NCBI RefSeq assembly: GCF_900102925.1
Contig: NZ_FNKI01000004.1
Location: forward strand, 62,001-126,000
Reading direction: 5' to 3'
DNA: 64,000 bases
Source: Flagellimonas zhangzhouensis
Lineage (GTDB): Bacteria > Bacteroidota > Bacteroidia > Flavobacteriales > Flavobacteriaceae
Within the stretch, counting starts at the first letter, position 1. Every line of letters starts with the position of its first letter. The notes beneath the pieces were generated by a model. The model saw only the letters and a program-made list of their open reading frames with translations, was not told the DNA's origin and searched no databases. Made by a program: the position numbers and the translations under genes. Positions 45,330 through 54,555 of this stretch are shown piece by piece.

Positions 45330-45335
45330 AATATC

Positions 45336-46082
45336 ATGGCAAAAACAATCATTAAAATAGACGACCTAAAACGGGAATTCCGAATGGGGGATGAGATTGT
45401 GCATGCCCTTAAAGGAGTGTCCTTGGATATTTACGAAGGAGAATTTGTGACCATTATGGGGTCCAGTGGTTCAGGAAAAAGTACCATGCTCAATATTTTG
45501 GGATGTTTGGACAGTCCTACCTCAGGATCATATCATATTGATGGTGTCTCGGTAGATAGCCTTAATAGAAATGAACTGGCCACTATCCGCAATGAAAAAA
45601 TAGGATTCATATTTCAATCATATAACTTATTGCCTAGAACCACGGCCATAGAAAATGTTGAATTACCCTTGATCTATAACAATAAAATTTCTTCCGAAGA
45701 AAGACATCGTAGAGCCGTTGCGGCTTTGGAAATGGTGGGTTTGGGTGAAAGACTAAATCATACCCCTGCCCAGCTTTCGGGTGGACAACAGCAAAGGGTG
45801 GCCATTGCGCGTTCCTTAGTGAACGATCCAGTCATCATATTAGCTGATGAGGCAACGGGAAACTTGGATACCCGAACCTCCTATGAAATTATGTCGCTGT
45901 TCCAGGAACTGAACAGAAAAGGGAAAACCATCGCCTTTGTGACCCACGAACCCGATATTGCCGAATTCAGTGGCAGGACGGTGATTTTGAAAGATGGACA
46001 TATCATCAAGGATGAAATCAATACCGACATTAACGATGCTGCAAGAGAATTGGCAGCATTACCTAAAGAAGACCACGAATGA
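45336..46082 (+). CDS. MacB-type ABC transporter ATP-binding protein
   Basis: 248 residues with Walker [11 protein letters not shown]-loop FIFQSYNLL, signature [15 protein letters not shown], Walker [14 protein letters not shown] and the H-loop FVTHEPD. Closest to the LolD/MacB ATPase branch that powers export of peptides, macrolides or lipoprotein-like cargo. ATPase and permease are separate genes here, unlike fused E. coli MacB. Its stop overlaps the permease start by 4 nt. Confidence 0.95.
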   Translation: MAKTIIKIDDLKREFRMGDEIVHALKGVSLDIYEGEFVTIMGSSGSGKSTMLNILGCLDSPTSGSYHIDGVSVDSLNRNELATIRNEKIGFIFQSYNLLPRTTAIENVELPLIYNNKISSEERHRRAVAALEMVGLGERLNHTPAQLSGGQQQRVAIARSLVNDPVIILADEATGNLDTRTSYEIMSLFQELNRKGKTIAFVTHEPDIAEFSGRTVILKDGHIIKDEINTDINDAARELAALPKEDHE

Positions 46083-47305
46083 AAACAAGGATATTAAATC
46101 TTATCAAAATCGCATTAAAGGCTATTGTGCTGAACAAAATGCGAACATTGCTCACCATGTTGGGTATCATCATCGGTGTGGCCTCGGTAATTGCCATGCT
46201 AGCTATCGGTGAGGGTTCCAAACAGAGCATTCGGGACGAAATTTCGAGTATGGGATCAAATATGATCAATATTAGACCAGGTGCCGATATGCGTGGCGGG
46301 GTACGAATGAACCCCAGTGAAATGCAATCTTTGAAATTAAAAGATTACGAAGCTTTAAAGGAGGAAGCGTCTCTTTTGGCCTACGTAACCCCTCAAGTGA
46401 GCGGTAGTGGCCAATCCATTAATGGGGCCAACAACTGGCCAACTTCCATTTATGGGGTGAACCCTGAATATTTGGATATCAAAATTTGGGATTTGCAGGA
46501 TGGGAGTATGTTCACCAACGCTGAGGTGCGTTCTGCAGCCAAGGTGGCAGTAATTGGGCAAACTGTTGCGGAAAATCTGTTTACCAATGGAGAAGATCCA
46601 ATTGGAAAAATGATACGATTCAACAGCATTCCATTCAAAATTATTGGGGTGCTTTCTGAAAAAGGCGAGAGTAATTTTGGCCAAGATCAAGATGATGTGA
46701 TTTTGGCACCCTACACCACGGTTCAAAAACGTATTTTGGCCATTGACTACATTCAAACCATTGTGGCCTCTGCCATAAGTGAGGAAGATGCCCAAGGTGC
46801 GGTTGACGAAATATCCACTATATTGCGCAAACAACACGATATAAGCGGTAACGAGGATGATGATTTCAATGTGTTTTCTATGGATGAATTGATTTCTACA
46901 TTTAGCTCTACCAGTGAAATGTTGACCGTTTTATTGGTGGCTATCGCCAGTATTTCATTATTGATCGGTGGTATCGGGATTATGAATATTATGTATGTAT
47001 CGGTAAAGGAACGTACCCGTGAAATTGGTCTAAGAATGTCAGTAGGGGCCAAGGGAGCCGATATTTTATTGCAATTTTTAATAGAAGCGATTTTGATCAG
47101 TGTAACAGGAGGATTGATAGGTGTGATCCTTGGCTTTACCGCCACTTTGTTCATCAAAGGGGTATTGGGTTGGCCAACGATCATTACTTCATATTCCGTG
47201 ATTGTTTCCTTCTTGGTATGTGCGGTCACAGGTATTTTCTTTGGATGGTACCCTGCCCGTAAGGCATCAGCATTGGACCCCATAACCGCATTACGTTACG
47301 AATAA
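46079..47305 (+). CDS. MacB/FtsX-type ABC transporter permease
   Basis: 408 residues. One membrane segment near the N-terminus (LLTMLGIIIGVASVIAMLAIGEGSKQSI), a periplasmic MacB-PCD domain (about 50-280), then three C-terminal segments with the FtsX motif GGIGIMNIMYVSVKERTREIGLRMSVGAKGADI and GWYPARKASALDPITALRYE. Starts in ATGA overlap with the ATPase gene. Forms the inner-membrane part of the TolC-MacA-MacB pump. Cargo unknown. Confidence 0.95.
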   Translation: MKTRILNLIKIALKAIVLNKMRTLLTMLGIIIGVASVIAMLAIGEGSKQSIRDEISSMGSNMINIRPGADMRGGVRMNPSEMQSLKLKDYEALKEEASLLAYVTPQVSGSGQSINGANNWPTSIYGVNPEYLDIKIWDLQDGSMFTNAEVRSAAKVAVIGQTVAENLFTNGEDPIGKMIRFNSIPFKIIGVLSEKGESNFGQDQDDVILAPYTTVQKRILAIDYIQTIVASAISEEDAQGAVDEISTILRKQHDISGNEDDDFNVFSMDELISTFSSTSEMLTVLLVAIASISLLIGGIGIMNIMYVSVKERTREIGLRMSVGAKGADILLQFLIEAILISVTGGLIGVILGFTATLFIKGVLGWPTIITSYSVIVSFLVCAVTGIFFGWYPARKASALDPITALRYE

Positions 47306-47316
47306 GCAAATAAGAC

Positions 47317-48342
47317 ATGGAAGCATACAAAAACAAATGGCGTACGATTTTCTTCCATGTGATGGTATGGGTAGTCTTGTTCAGTTTCCCTTATATTTTA
47401 AGTTACGATACGGATCAGGCCTTTAAGCATGTATTGGCATTTTCATGGATACCCTTGTTTTTGTACATGGTCGTTTTTTACTTGAACTATCTGTATTTAG
47501 CGGACAAACTCTTCTTTTCAAACCAAAAGGTGGTTTTTATCATCTCCAATGTGGTTTTGGTGATTCTAATGATCGGCATAAGGGAGGGTTTAACCGAGTA
47601 CTTTTTCCCAAGACCTGAAAGGGAAGGTGGTTCCGGTCCGCCAAGAACCATGGTGTATTATGTGCAAACCCTATCTTTTTTGGTGCCTATTGTTTGGGCG
47701 GTTGCCTTACGGACCATGGAACGCTTGATAAGATCGGAAGTAGAAAAGAAAGAAGCGGCGAATCAACAGTTGAAATCGGATTTGCAGCACTTACAATACC
47801 AGTTGCAACCGCATTTTTTCTTCAATTCCTTGAACAATATTTACGCTTTGGTGGATATATCTCCTGAAAAAGCAAAAAGTACCATTCATAGTTTGAGCAA
47901 ATTGATGCGGTACTTGTTGTATGATACACGGACCGAACTGGTGCCATTGGCAATGGAGATTGAATTTTTGGTTAAGTATATTGAATTGAGCAAGTTGCGT
48001 TTGACGGACAAGACGACGGTGGAATATCATTTCCCTAAACCCGATGCATCAGTGAAAGTGCCGCCATTGCTTTTTATTTCATTGATAGAAAATGCGTTCA
48101 AACATGGAGTTTCAGCCCAAGAAGAAAGCAAGATCATGTTTGAAATCACTTTTGATGATGCAAAAATAGTCTTCAAAGGGGAGAATACCGACTTTCCAAA
48201 AACTCACACCGACGAGAGTGGTTCGGGAATCGGATTGCGCAATCTCAAGGACAGATTGGAGCTTTTATATCCCAATAAACATTATTTTCATACGGAAGTT
48301 GAATCTGGACATTTTCACGTTACAGTAGAAATTCCACTTTGA
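47317..48342 (+). CDS. Second LytS-type sensor histidine kinase
   Basis: 341 residues with membrane segments in about 10-130, then YQLQPHFFFNSLNNIYALVDISPEKAKS with acceptor His166, LMRYLLYDTRTELVPLAMEIEF and the ATP site FISLIENAFKHG...GIGLRNLKDRL. Architecture is the same as the kinase at 40842. It starts 11 nt after the permease, so it is cotranscribed with the pump it may sense or control. Confidence 0.93.
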   Translation: MEAYKNKWRTIFFHVMVWVVLFSFPYILSYDTDQAFKHVLAFSWIPLFLYMVVFYLNYLYLADKLFFSNQKVVFIISNVVLVILMIGIREGLTEYFFPRPEREGGSGPPRTMVYYVQTLSFLVPIVWAVALRTMERLIRSEVEKKEAANQQLKSDLQHLQYQLQPHFFFNSLNNIYALVDISPEKAKSTIHSLSKLMRYLLYDTRTELVPLAMEIEFLVKYIELSKLRLTDKTTVEYHFPKPDASVKVPPLLFISLIENAFKHGVSAQEESKIMFEITFDDAKIVFKGENTDFPKTHTDESGSGIGLRNLKDRLELLYPNKHYFHTEVESGHFHVTVEIPL

Positions 48343-48351
48343 ATTTGATCT

Positions 48352-49083
48352 ATGAACAAAACTACCTTGAGCTGTATTGCCGTTGATGATGAGCCGATGG
48401 CCCTAAAATTGATTGAAGGCTATATCACCAAAACCCCTTCCTTAGAGTTAAAGGGTACTTTTTCCAACGCCATTGATGCCTTGGACAATTTCAATGAAAA
48501 TCCTATAGACCTCCTTTTTTTGGATATTCAAATGCCCGATCTCAGTGGCATGGAACTCTCCAAAATTGTAAAGGACAAAACCAAGGTCATTTTCACCACC
48601 GCTTTTGATCATTATGCGCTGGAGGGTTATAAAGTAGATGCCGTGGATTATCTCCTAAAGCCTTTTGACTATGCGGAGTTTTTATCCGCTGTGCAAAAGG
48701 CCCATGACCGCATCCACCCATCACAAACAGAAACAGCTAAAGCTATGGATAGCGTAGAAAAGGAATTTCTATTTGTGAAATCGGGCTACAAGCAATTAAA
48801 AATTGCTTTGGATCAAGTACTCTATTTTGAAGGATTAAAGGATTATGTGAAAATTTGGATCAAGGACAACCCGAGTCCCATTTTAAGTTTATTGACCCTT
48901 AAATCATTGGAAAATGAGTTGCCCCCGGAGCGCTTTATGCGGGTGAACCGTTCATTTATTGTAGCGCTGCCGTATATTGAGGAAGTGGAACGGAACCTTA
49001 TTTTGATCAACAATAATCAGATCACCGTTTCCGAACAGCACAAGGCCAAATTTCAAGAATACATCGACAAAAACTCCTTTTAA
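48352..49083 (+). CDS. Second LytTR response regulator
   Basis: 243 residues. Receiver domain with Asp12-Asp13, acceptor Asp58 (LFLDIQMPDLSG) and YLLKPFDYAEF. LytTR domain from about 140 shows VKSGYKQLKIALDQVLYFEGLKDYVKIWIKD and FMRVNRSFIVALPYIEEV. Paired with the kinase 9 nt upstream. Together with the first pair it brackets the efflux operon. Confidence 0.93.
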   Translation: MNKTTLSCIAVDDEPMALKLIEGYITKTPSLELKGTFSNAIDALDNFNENPIDLLFLDIQMPDLSGMELSKIVKDKTKVIFTTAFDHYALEGYKVDAVDYLLKPFDYAEFLSAVQKAHDRIHPSQTETAKAMDSVEKEFLFVKSGYKQLKIALDQVLYFEGLKDYVKIWIKDNPSPILSLLTLKSLENELPPERFMRVNRSFIVALPYIEEVERNLILINNNQITVSEQHKAKFQEYIDKNSF

Positions 49084-49091
49084 ATTTCAGG

Positions 49092-49113
49092 TTTGTTCAA
49101 CTACATGAACAAA
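49092..49113. repeat. Short hairpin after the efflux/two-component cluster
   Basis: Perfect 8-bp arms TTTGTTCA and TGAACAAA around ACTACA, just after the response-regulator stop and about 40 nt before the next start. No T run follows, so it may be a weak terminator or an operator for the downstream module. Confidence 0.4.
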
Positions 49114-49152
49114 ATCATGGATTGCCATTAAAAGGATCTGTAAATTAGTAAT

Positions 49153-49983
49153 ATGACTGAGGACCAGCTTCATATTACCAAATCAACAGGGGAAATGGTT
49201 CATTTCTCTATTCATAAGTTGAGAAAATCACTTCAATACAGTGGGGCGAGCGAAGCCATGGTCAACGAAATTTTGGAACGAGTTCAAGATGAACTGTACC
49301 CTGGAATTTCTACTCGTGAAATCCACAACCGTGCCTTTGCCCTTTTAAAAAAGAAGAAGTCCGTTTACGCTTCCAAATACAAACTTAAAAAGGCCATTTA
49401 CGAGCTTGGTCCAACAGGATTTCCATTTGAACGTTTTGTGGCGGGCATTTTACATTTTTCGGGGTATGAGGTTAAAGTAGGACAAATGGTCCAAGGCAAC
49501 TGTGTTTCCCACGAGATTGATGTACTGGCTAGTAAAAATGGCACTTTGCATGTGATTGAATGCAAATTTCATGGCGATCAAAGCCTAAAATGTGATGTAA
49601 AAGTACCGCTCTACATCAATTCCAGATATTTGGATGTAAAGGATGTGCTGCTCCATCAAAGTCAAGACACCCAAGGCTGGTTGGTGACCAATACCCGTTT
49701 TACAGGGGATGCCCTGCAATATGGCAAATGTGCTGGTTTATACTTATTGAGTTGGGATTTTCCTTTGGAAGATGGATTGAAAGATAGAATTGATCGATTG
49801 GGATTGTACCCTATTACGGTTTCCTTGCTTTTGTCCAAAAGAGAAAAAAATCTTTTGTTGGACAAAGGGGTGGTGCTTTTTAGAAATTTGGAGAAGCATC
49901 AAAAGCAATTAGATGAAATAGGAGTCTCCAAAGGTCGGAAAGATCGGATTTTAAAAGAGATGAGGTCGTTGTGTAAAAATTAA
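49153..49983 (+). CDS. ATP-cone domain fused to PD-(D/E)xK nuclease-like domain
   Basis: 276 residues. Residues about 5-90 are an ATP-cone (HITKSTGEMVHFSIHKLRKSLQYSGASEAMVNEILERV...GISTREIHNRAF), the nucleotide-sensing module of ribonucleotide reductase and NrdR. Residues about 92-210 resemble a restriction-endonuclease-like fold: FPFERFVAGILHFSGYEV, then EIDVLA with Asp123 and HVIECKFH with Glu136 and Lys138, giving D...ExK. The fusion suggests nuclease activity gated by ATP or dATP levels. The remaining C-terminal part is basic and helical. It ends 5 nt before the beta-CASP RNase gene. Activity is unproven; the domain calls are good. Confidence 0.82.
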   Translation: MTEDQLHITKSTGEMVHFSIHKLRKSLQYSGASEAMVNEILERVQDELYPGISTREIHNRAFALLKKKKSVYASKYKLKKAIYELGPTGFPFERFVAGILHFSGYEVKVGQMVQGNCVSHEIDVLASKNGTLHVIECKFHGDQSLKCDVKVPLYINSRYLDVKDVLLHQSQDTQGWLVTNTRFTGDALQYGKCAGLYLLSWDFPLEDGLKDRIDRLGLYPITVSLLLSKREKNLLLDKGVVLFRNLEKHQKQLDEIGVSKGRKDRILKEMRSLCKN

Positions 49984-49988
49984 AGGTC

Positions 49989-51359
49989 ATGCAAAAGCTT
50001 CAAATTCATTTTTTGGGTGGTTCGGGTACCGTTACAGGTTCTAAATTCTACTTGCATACCGACGAGATCAAAATTTTGGTGGACTGTGGTTTTTTTCAAG
50101 GTGCCAAAGAGCTGCGCAAACAGAACTGGGAGTCTTTGCCCATTCAAGTTTCTGAAATTGATGTGGTGTTGCTGACCCATGGGCATTTAGATCATTGCGG
50201 GTATTTGCCACTTTTGGTCAAGCAAGGATTTCGGGGTAAAATATTGGGGACAGAGCCAACTTTGGAAATAGCAAGAATTATTTTGGAAGACAGTGCCAAA
50301 ATTCAGGAAGAGGAAGCTGAACGGGCGAACACGGAGGGCTACAGTAAACATCATCCTGCATTGCCACTTTACACCCAAAAAGATGTTGCATTTTGTCTTC
50401 GTTTATTTGAATCTATCGAAGAGGGAGAAATCAATACATTATCTGAAAACTGCACGGCAAGGTATCACTATAACGGTCACATCATTGGATCAACCTATAT
50501 TGAAATCAACCTATTTGACAAAGTATTTGTCTTTTCAGGTGACGTAGGCAGGCAAGAGGACGAATTGCTCAGGCCACCCAAACAACCCGAATGGGCCGAT
50601 TATTTGTTTGTGGAAAGTACTTATGGTGATCGATTGCATCCAGAAGAAGATGTGGAAGCCATTTTGGACAATTTGGTGGACAGGGCCATAGAAGAAAGAG
50701 GTGTGTTGATCATACCATCCTTTGCCGTTGAAAGATTACAGTCGCTCATGTATCAATTGTGGAAATTGTACAAGAGAAACACCATTCCCAACATTCCCAT
50801 TTTTGTGGATAGTCCTATGGGCATCAATGTGCTTAAGGTGTTTGAGCATTTTCCCGAATGGCACAAATTACCTTCAACCGAATATCGTAATATGCAAAAT
50901 CGTATCACTTTAGTGGGTTCATATGGGGAAACTTGGGAGACCATTGATGACCCACGACCAAAAATTGTGATAGCAGGTAGTGGTATGGTTACTGGGGGTA
51001 GGGTGCTGACCTACATTCAACAATTGGGAGATTTGGAATCGACCACCATTCTTTTGGTGGGCTACCAAGCTGAAGAAACCCGAGGAAGAAAACTACTAGA
51101 GGGTGCTTCGGAGTTAAAAATATTTGGAAAACTCATCCCTATAAAAGCAGAGATTCACCATTTGGAGAGCCTTTCTGCCCATGCAGACCAAAAAGAACTT
51201 TTAGAGTGGATGGGTACCATAAAAAACATTCCTGAAAAGGTGTTTTTAATTCATGGTGAACCACCTGCAATGGAGACCTACCAACACAAAATCGTAGAAA
51301 AGTTCGGTTGGAAATGCCATATTCCCAAATTAAACGAGATTGTAGAGCTGTATCTTTAA
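49989..51359 (+). CDS. Metallo-beta-lactamase fold RNase with beta-CASP (RNA specificity) domain
   Basis: 456 residues. Metal site HGHLDHCG (His64, His66, Asp68, His69), a beta-CASP insertion (about 200-370, with RGVLIIPSFAVERLQSLMYQLW and PIFVDSPMGINVLKVF), GSGMVTGGRVLTYI, and the C-terminal SLSAHADQKELLEWM...VFLIHGEPPAMETYQ of the RMMBL motif. This is the CPSF/YSH1-like bacterial family, endo- or exoribonucleases. Coupled to the ATP-cone nuclease upstream (5-nt gap). Confidence 0.92.
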   Translation: MQKLQIHFLGGSGTVTGSKFYLHTDEIKILVDCGFFQGAKELRKQNWESLPIQVSEIDVVLLTHGHLDHCGYLPLLVKQGFRGKILGTEPTLEIARIILEDSAKIQEEEAERANTEGYSKHHPALPLYTQKDVAFCLRLFESIEEGEINTLSENCTARYHYNGHIIGSTYIEINLFDKVFVFSGDVGRQEDELLRPPKQPEWADYLFVESTYGDRLHPEEDVEAILDNLVDRAIEERGVLIIPSFAVERLQSLMYQLWKLYKRNTIPNIPIFVDSPMGINVLKVFEHFPEWHKLPSTEYRNMQNRITLVGSYGETWETIDDPRPKIVIAGSGMVTGGRVLTYIQQLGDLESTTILLVGYQAEETRGRKLLEGASELKIFGKLIPIKAEIHHLESLSAHADQKELLEWMGTIKNIPEKVFLIHGEPPAMETYQHKIVEKFGWKCHIPKLNEIVELYL

Positions 51360-51420
51360 AAGTTTGATTTTCAAAACGTAAGAAGTGATATAAGTCATAA
51401 CTTTTGGTTGTTAATCGTAG

Positions 51421-51428
51421 TACTTTTG
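51421..51428 (+). promoter_or_regulatory. Possible -7 element before the Usp genes
   Basis: TACTTTTG fits TAnnTTTG and lies 28 nt before the ATG at 51457. The nearest upstream TTG is only 14 nt away, so the promoter is weakly supported. Confidence 0.35.
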
Positions 51429-51456
51429 AAATGATAAGGTGTAAAAGTTCAGTAAA

Positions 51457-52299
51457 ATGTTACGAGTTATTTTGCCCACCGATTTTTCAGTGAATGCGTA
51501 CAATGCCATTACCTATGCGGTAAAACTTTTGGAGCATTCAACAGCTGTATTTTATATAATGCATGCCTATACGCCGCCTATTTATCGAATGGATTATACG
51601 TTTGGCAGTCCAGGGCAATTTGGGTTGCCCGATGACCAACGATACCAAGTAGAGGAAGAATTGGAAAATACCAGAAAACGAATTGAATCCGAATTCCCAA
51701 ATGCCAAGCACAATTTTGTTACGCACGCCGCCTTTAATGCTCTGGGTGATGAAATAGAATCCATGTCCATCAAAGAGAATATCGATTTTGTTGTAATGGG
51801 AACACAAGGTGCTACTGGGGCCAAAGAAATTCTTTTCGGGTCCAATACAGTTCGAACCATTGATAAGTTGAATGTTCCTGTTTTGGCAATTCCCTCAGGT
51901 TACCGATACACAACGCCACATAATATGTTGTTCCCAACAGATTTTGAGGTGGATTACAACAAGTCCGAAATTGATTTTTTGCTCAATTTATCCAAACTCT
52001 GGCATTCTAAATTGCACATTTTACATGTGGCACACCCAGATGGCTTAACCGCAGTGCAATCAGATAACAAAACGGTTTTGGAAGGAAAACTGTTGGAACG
52101 CAACACAGCGTTTTACAATTTGCCCGATCAAGAAATCATCGACGCCATTAACAATTTTCAAAAAGAAAATCCAATGGAAATGTTGGTCATGGTGAAAAAC
52201 AAGCACTCGTTTATCGAGAAACTTTTTACGGAACCCGTGATCAAACACATTGGTTTTCATAGTGAAATTCCTTTTTTGGTTCTCCCATATAACCAATAA
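51457..52299 (+). CDS. Double universal-stress-protein (UspA)
   Basis: 280 residues, two Usp domains in tandem (about 1-145 and 150-280). The first keeps the ATP-binding motif G-x2-G-x9-G-S: GTQGATGAKEILFGSN. The second opens with HNMLFPTDFEVDYNKSE and lacks the motif. Usp proteins help survival under energy or oxidative stress. First of three double-Usp genes; 11 nt separate it from the next. No signal peptide. Confidence 0.92.
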   Translation: MLRVILPTDFSVNAYNAITYAVKLLEHSTAVFYIMHAYTPPIYRMDYTFGSPGQFGLPDDQRYQVEEELENTRKRIESEFPNAKHNFVTHAAFNALGDEIESMSIKENIDFVVMGTQGATGAKEILFGSNTVRTIDKLNVPVLAIPSGYRYTTPHNMLFPTDFEVDYNKSEIDFLLNLSKLWHSKLHILHVAHPDGLTAVQSDNKTVLEGKLLERNTAFYNLPDQEIIDAINNFQKENPMEMLVMVKNKHSFIEKLFTEPVIKHIGFHSEIPFLVLPYNQ

Positions 52300-52310
52300 T
52301 CATAGTTGCT

Positions 52311-53120
52311 ATGTTACAAGTATTAGTCCCTACCGATTTTTCAAACGATTCGTACAATGCACTATTTTATGTATCCAAGTTGTTGAAAGACCAAAAATGT
52401 CTGATTCATTTGATTCATGTTTGTGAGCCTGGTCAAGATTCAAAGCAGGAAGAAATAAAAGAAGCTTCAAATGCTGAATTGGAGGCCATGGAGCACCGTT
52501 TGATTCTGGACATTGGAGTCAATGGCAAGCATACGATTGTAAAATCATCTTTGTGTTCCAATATGCGTAAGGGAGTTGCCACTTATGCCAAAGACCATGG
52601 TGTGGATTTAATGGTAATTGGGAACAAAGGCAAAGAAGAGATGACCAATATATTGTTTGGTAATAATGCCATGCAATTGGTTCGTGAAGTGGATCAATGT
52701 CCCATTTTAATTGTGCCCCATGAAATAGATTACAGGCCTGTGGATAAAATAGCTTTTGCCTCTAGTTATGTGCATCCCATTTCGGATACTAATGTTGAAA
52801 CACTACACTTTTTTTCCAAAACAGTTGATGCAACCATTGTTCCCATGAGTATTGAAGAGGGAAAAGAACCTCCAGCTAAACAAAAGAATAAGTCCATATT
52901 TTTTGATGGCATCTCTAAGAACCGATCCAAAGAAGTGGTTTTGCCCGTTTTTGAGAATAAAGTAAAGACCATTTTGGAATTTGTTGAGCTTTGGAACATT
53001 GGTATTTTAAGCATGGTCTATTACCCACACCATTTCTTTTTGGAGTTCATAGGCAATGGAATGGTGAAGGAGTTGAATACCAAATTAAGGGTTCCTTTTT
53101 TAATCTTACCAAAAGGTTAA
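52311..53120 (+). CDS. Double universal-stress-protein, second copy
   Basis: 269 residues in two Usp-like halves. The first half retains most of the nucleotide motif (GNKGKEEMTNILFGNN), but the final Gly-Ser/Thr is Gly-Asn, so ATP binding may be altered. The second half is shorter and diverged (VDKIAFASSYVHPISDTN) without a recognizable motif. Paralogous to both neighbours (opening LQVLVPTDFSNDSYNAL). Likely cotranscribed with the first Usp gene. Confidence 0.88.
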   Translation: MLQVLVPTDFSNDSYNALFYVSKLLKDQKCLIHLIHVCEPGQDSKQEEIKEASNAELEAMEHRLILDIGVNGKHTIVKSSLCSNMRKGVATYAKDHGVDLMVIGNKGKEEMTNILFGNNAMQLVREVDQCPILIVPHEIDYRPVDKIAFASSYVHPISDTNVETLHFFSKTVDATIVPMSIEEGKEPPAKQKNKSIFFDGISKNRSKEVVLPVFENKVKTILEFVELWNIGILSMVYYPHHFFLEFIGNGMVKELNTKLRVPFLILPKG

Positions 53121-53183
53121 ACCTGACAATTATCATAGTATAAATTTGTAAATTGAGGTAAATTCCATGAAAAGGCTAATGTC

Positions 53184-54035
53184 ATGGATAAGAGAGTTTT
53201 ACTTCCGTCCGATTATTCCGAAAATGCGCTGAATGCCATTAGGTATGCCATGGACCTTTTTCAACATGTGCACTGCGATTTTTACATTCTGCACGTTTTT
53301 CAGGTGTCTGGGTATACGTTGGAAAGTATGCGAGTTCCAGAAGCTGGTGAACCCTATTTTGAAGCTGCCAAATTAAAAGCAGAACAGGGTATGACAAAGT
53401 TGATGGAAATGATAAAGCTTCATCCAGAAAACGATAAGCATAGCTTCCATTCTATAATTACATTTAATAGTTTGACGGAAGCGGTTCGGCATCTGGTCGA
53501 CCAGAAGGATATCGACCTAATTGTAATGGGTACTAAAGGTGTTACCGAATCCAAAGCTCGAATTTTTGGGACACATACGGTTCACATTATGGAGCACATT
53601 AAGGATTGTCCAGTGATTGCCGTACCCAATTATTATAGATTTGAGCCACCCAAAGAGATTGTTTTTCCGACTGATTTTAAAACAACTTTCAAGGAAAAGG
53701 AAATCAATCATTTAAGAGAAGTTGCCACATTGTATGATGCAAAAATTAATGTGCTGTATCTCACAAAGCATGACCAGCCAATCCTGAATAAAAAGCAAGA
53801 GTCCAATAAACAATTATTGGAAGACATATTGCAGGGTGTGGATTTTGAAATCCATTTTACGCCTGCCAGCAACGTGGCCAAGGGCATAGAAGATTATGTA
53901 ATCGATAATGGAGGTGATATGGTGGTTTTTATCAACAGAAAACACCTATTCTTCGGAAGCATTTTATCGAATCCCTTGGTGAAGGAAATTGGGTACGACC
54001 CACAAGTGCCCATTTTGGAATTAAATGATAATTGA
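53184..54035 (+). CDS. Double universal-stress-protein, third copy
   Basis: 283 residues, two Usp domains. The first domain has GTKGVTESKARIFGTH, a full G-x2-G-x9-G-T ATP-binding motif; the second begins KEIVFPTDFKTTFKEKE. A TAAATTTG -7-like string lies at 53141-53148, 36 nt before the ATG, so this copy may also have its own promoter. Followed closely by the eRF1-like gene. Confidence 0.9.
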   Translation: MDKRVLLPSDYSENALNAIRYAMDLFQHVHCDFYILHVFQVSGYTLESMRVPEAGEPYFEAAKLKAEQGMTKLMEMIKLHPENDKHSFHSIITFNSLTEAVRHLVDQKDIDLIVMGTKGVTESKARIFGTHTVHIMEHIKDCPVIAVPNYYRFEPPKEIVFPTDFKTTFKEKEINHLREVATLYDAKINVLYLTKHDQPILNKKQESNKQLLEDILQGVDFEIHFTPASNVAKGIEDYVIDNGGDMVVFINRKHLFFGSILSNPLVKEIGYDPQVPILELNDN

Positions 54036-54048
54036 AAAAAATGAAGTG

Positions 54049-54477
54049 ATGAGACAGGTTGGAATATGGCTTGATAAATTAGAGGCCAATGGTGTAATAC
54101 TAGAGAAGGATATGGAAAGTTTTTTCCATATAGCTTCAGAAATTGAATTTTTTAACCCAAAAGGAGGATCGCGTTCCAAAACCAAATGGGGTCCCCAAGA
54201 TGTGGTGCAGGACAGCAAATATTTAGAGAGAGAGAAGCATCAATTTAGAAAATACTTCGAAAAAATAGCCAAGGCATTGGAGAATGCAGACCAGATTAAC
54301 ATTTTTGGTCCAGCTGAGGCACCCGAAAAATTGATGGCCGAACTAGAGAATAACTACCCCGAAATAGCAAACAGGGTACTAACTGTACAAAAAGCTGACA
54401 GTATAACACAGAACCAATTTAAAGCGTTGGTAAAACAATCCTTTGGAATAGATGATCGGTTTCCAGAAACCGTTTAG
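54049..54477 (+). CDS. Small protein resembling eRF1/pelota C-terminal domain
   Basis: 142 residues from the ATG at 54049, 13 nt after the previous stop; an in-frame ATG at 54025 overlaps the Usp gene and gives an untypical charged extension. The opening VGIWLDKLEANGVIL and the later KYLEREKHQFRKYFEKIAKALENADQINIFGPAEAPEKLMAELENNYPEIANRVLTVQKADSITQNQFKALVK follow the pattern of eRF1-domain-3-like or 'translational machinery' small proteins. This is by recollection and tentative. If correct it may bind ribosomes in stress. A 16-nt palindrome (CGGTTTC/GAAACCG) lies at its 3' end. Confidence 0.5.
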   Translation: MRQVGIWLDKLEANGVILEKDMESFFHIASEIEFFNPKGGSRSKTKWGPQDVVQDSKYLEREKHQFRKYFEKIAKALENADQINIFGPAEAPEKLMAELENNYPEIANRVLTVQKADSITQNQFKALVKQSFGIDDRFPETV

Positions 54478-54555
54478 ATTTCCTAGGGGTAATTATCAAT
54501 TTAACTAACCGACCAGACCAAGCATTGCATACAAACTAAATTGTAGTAATAACGC

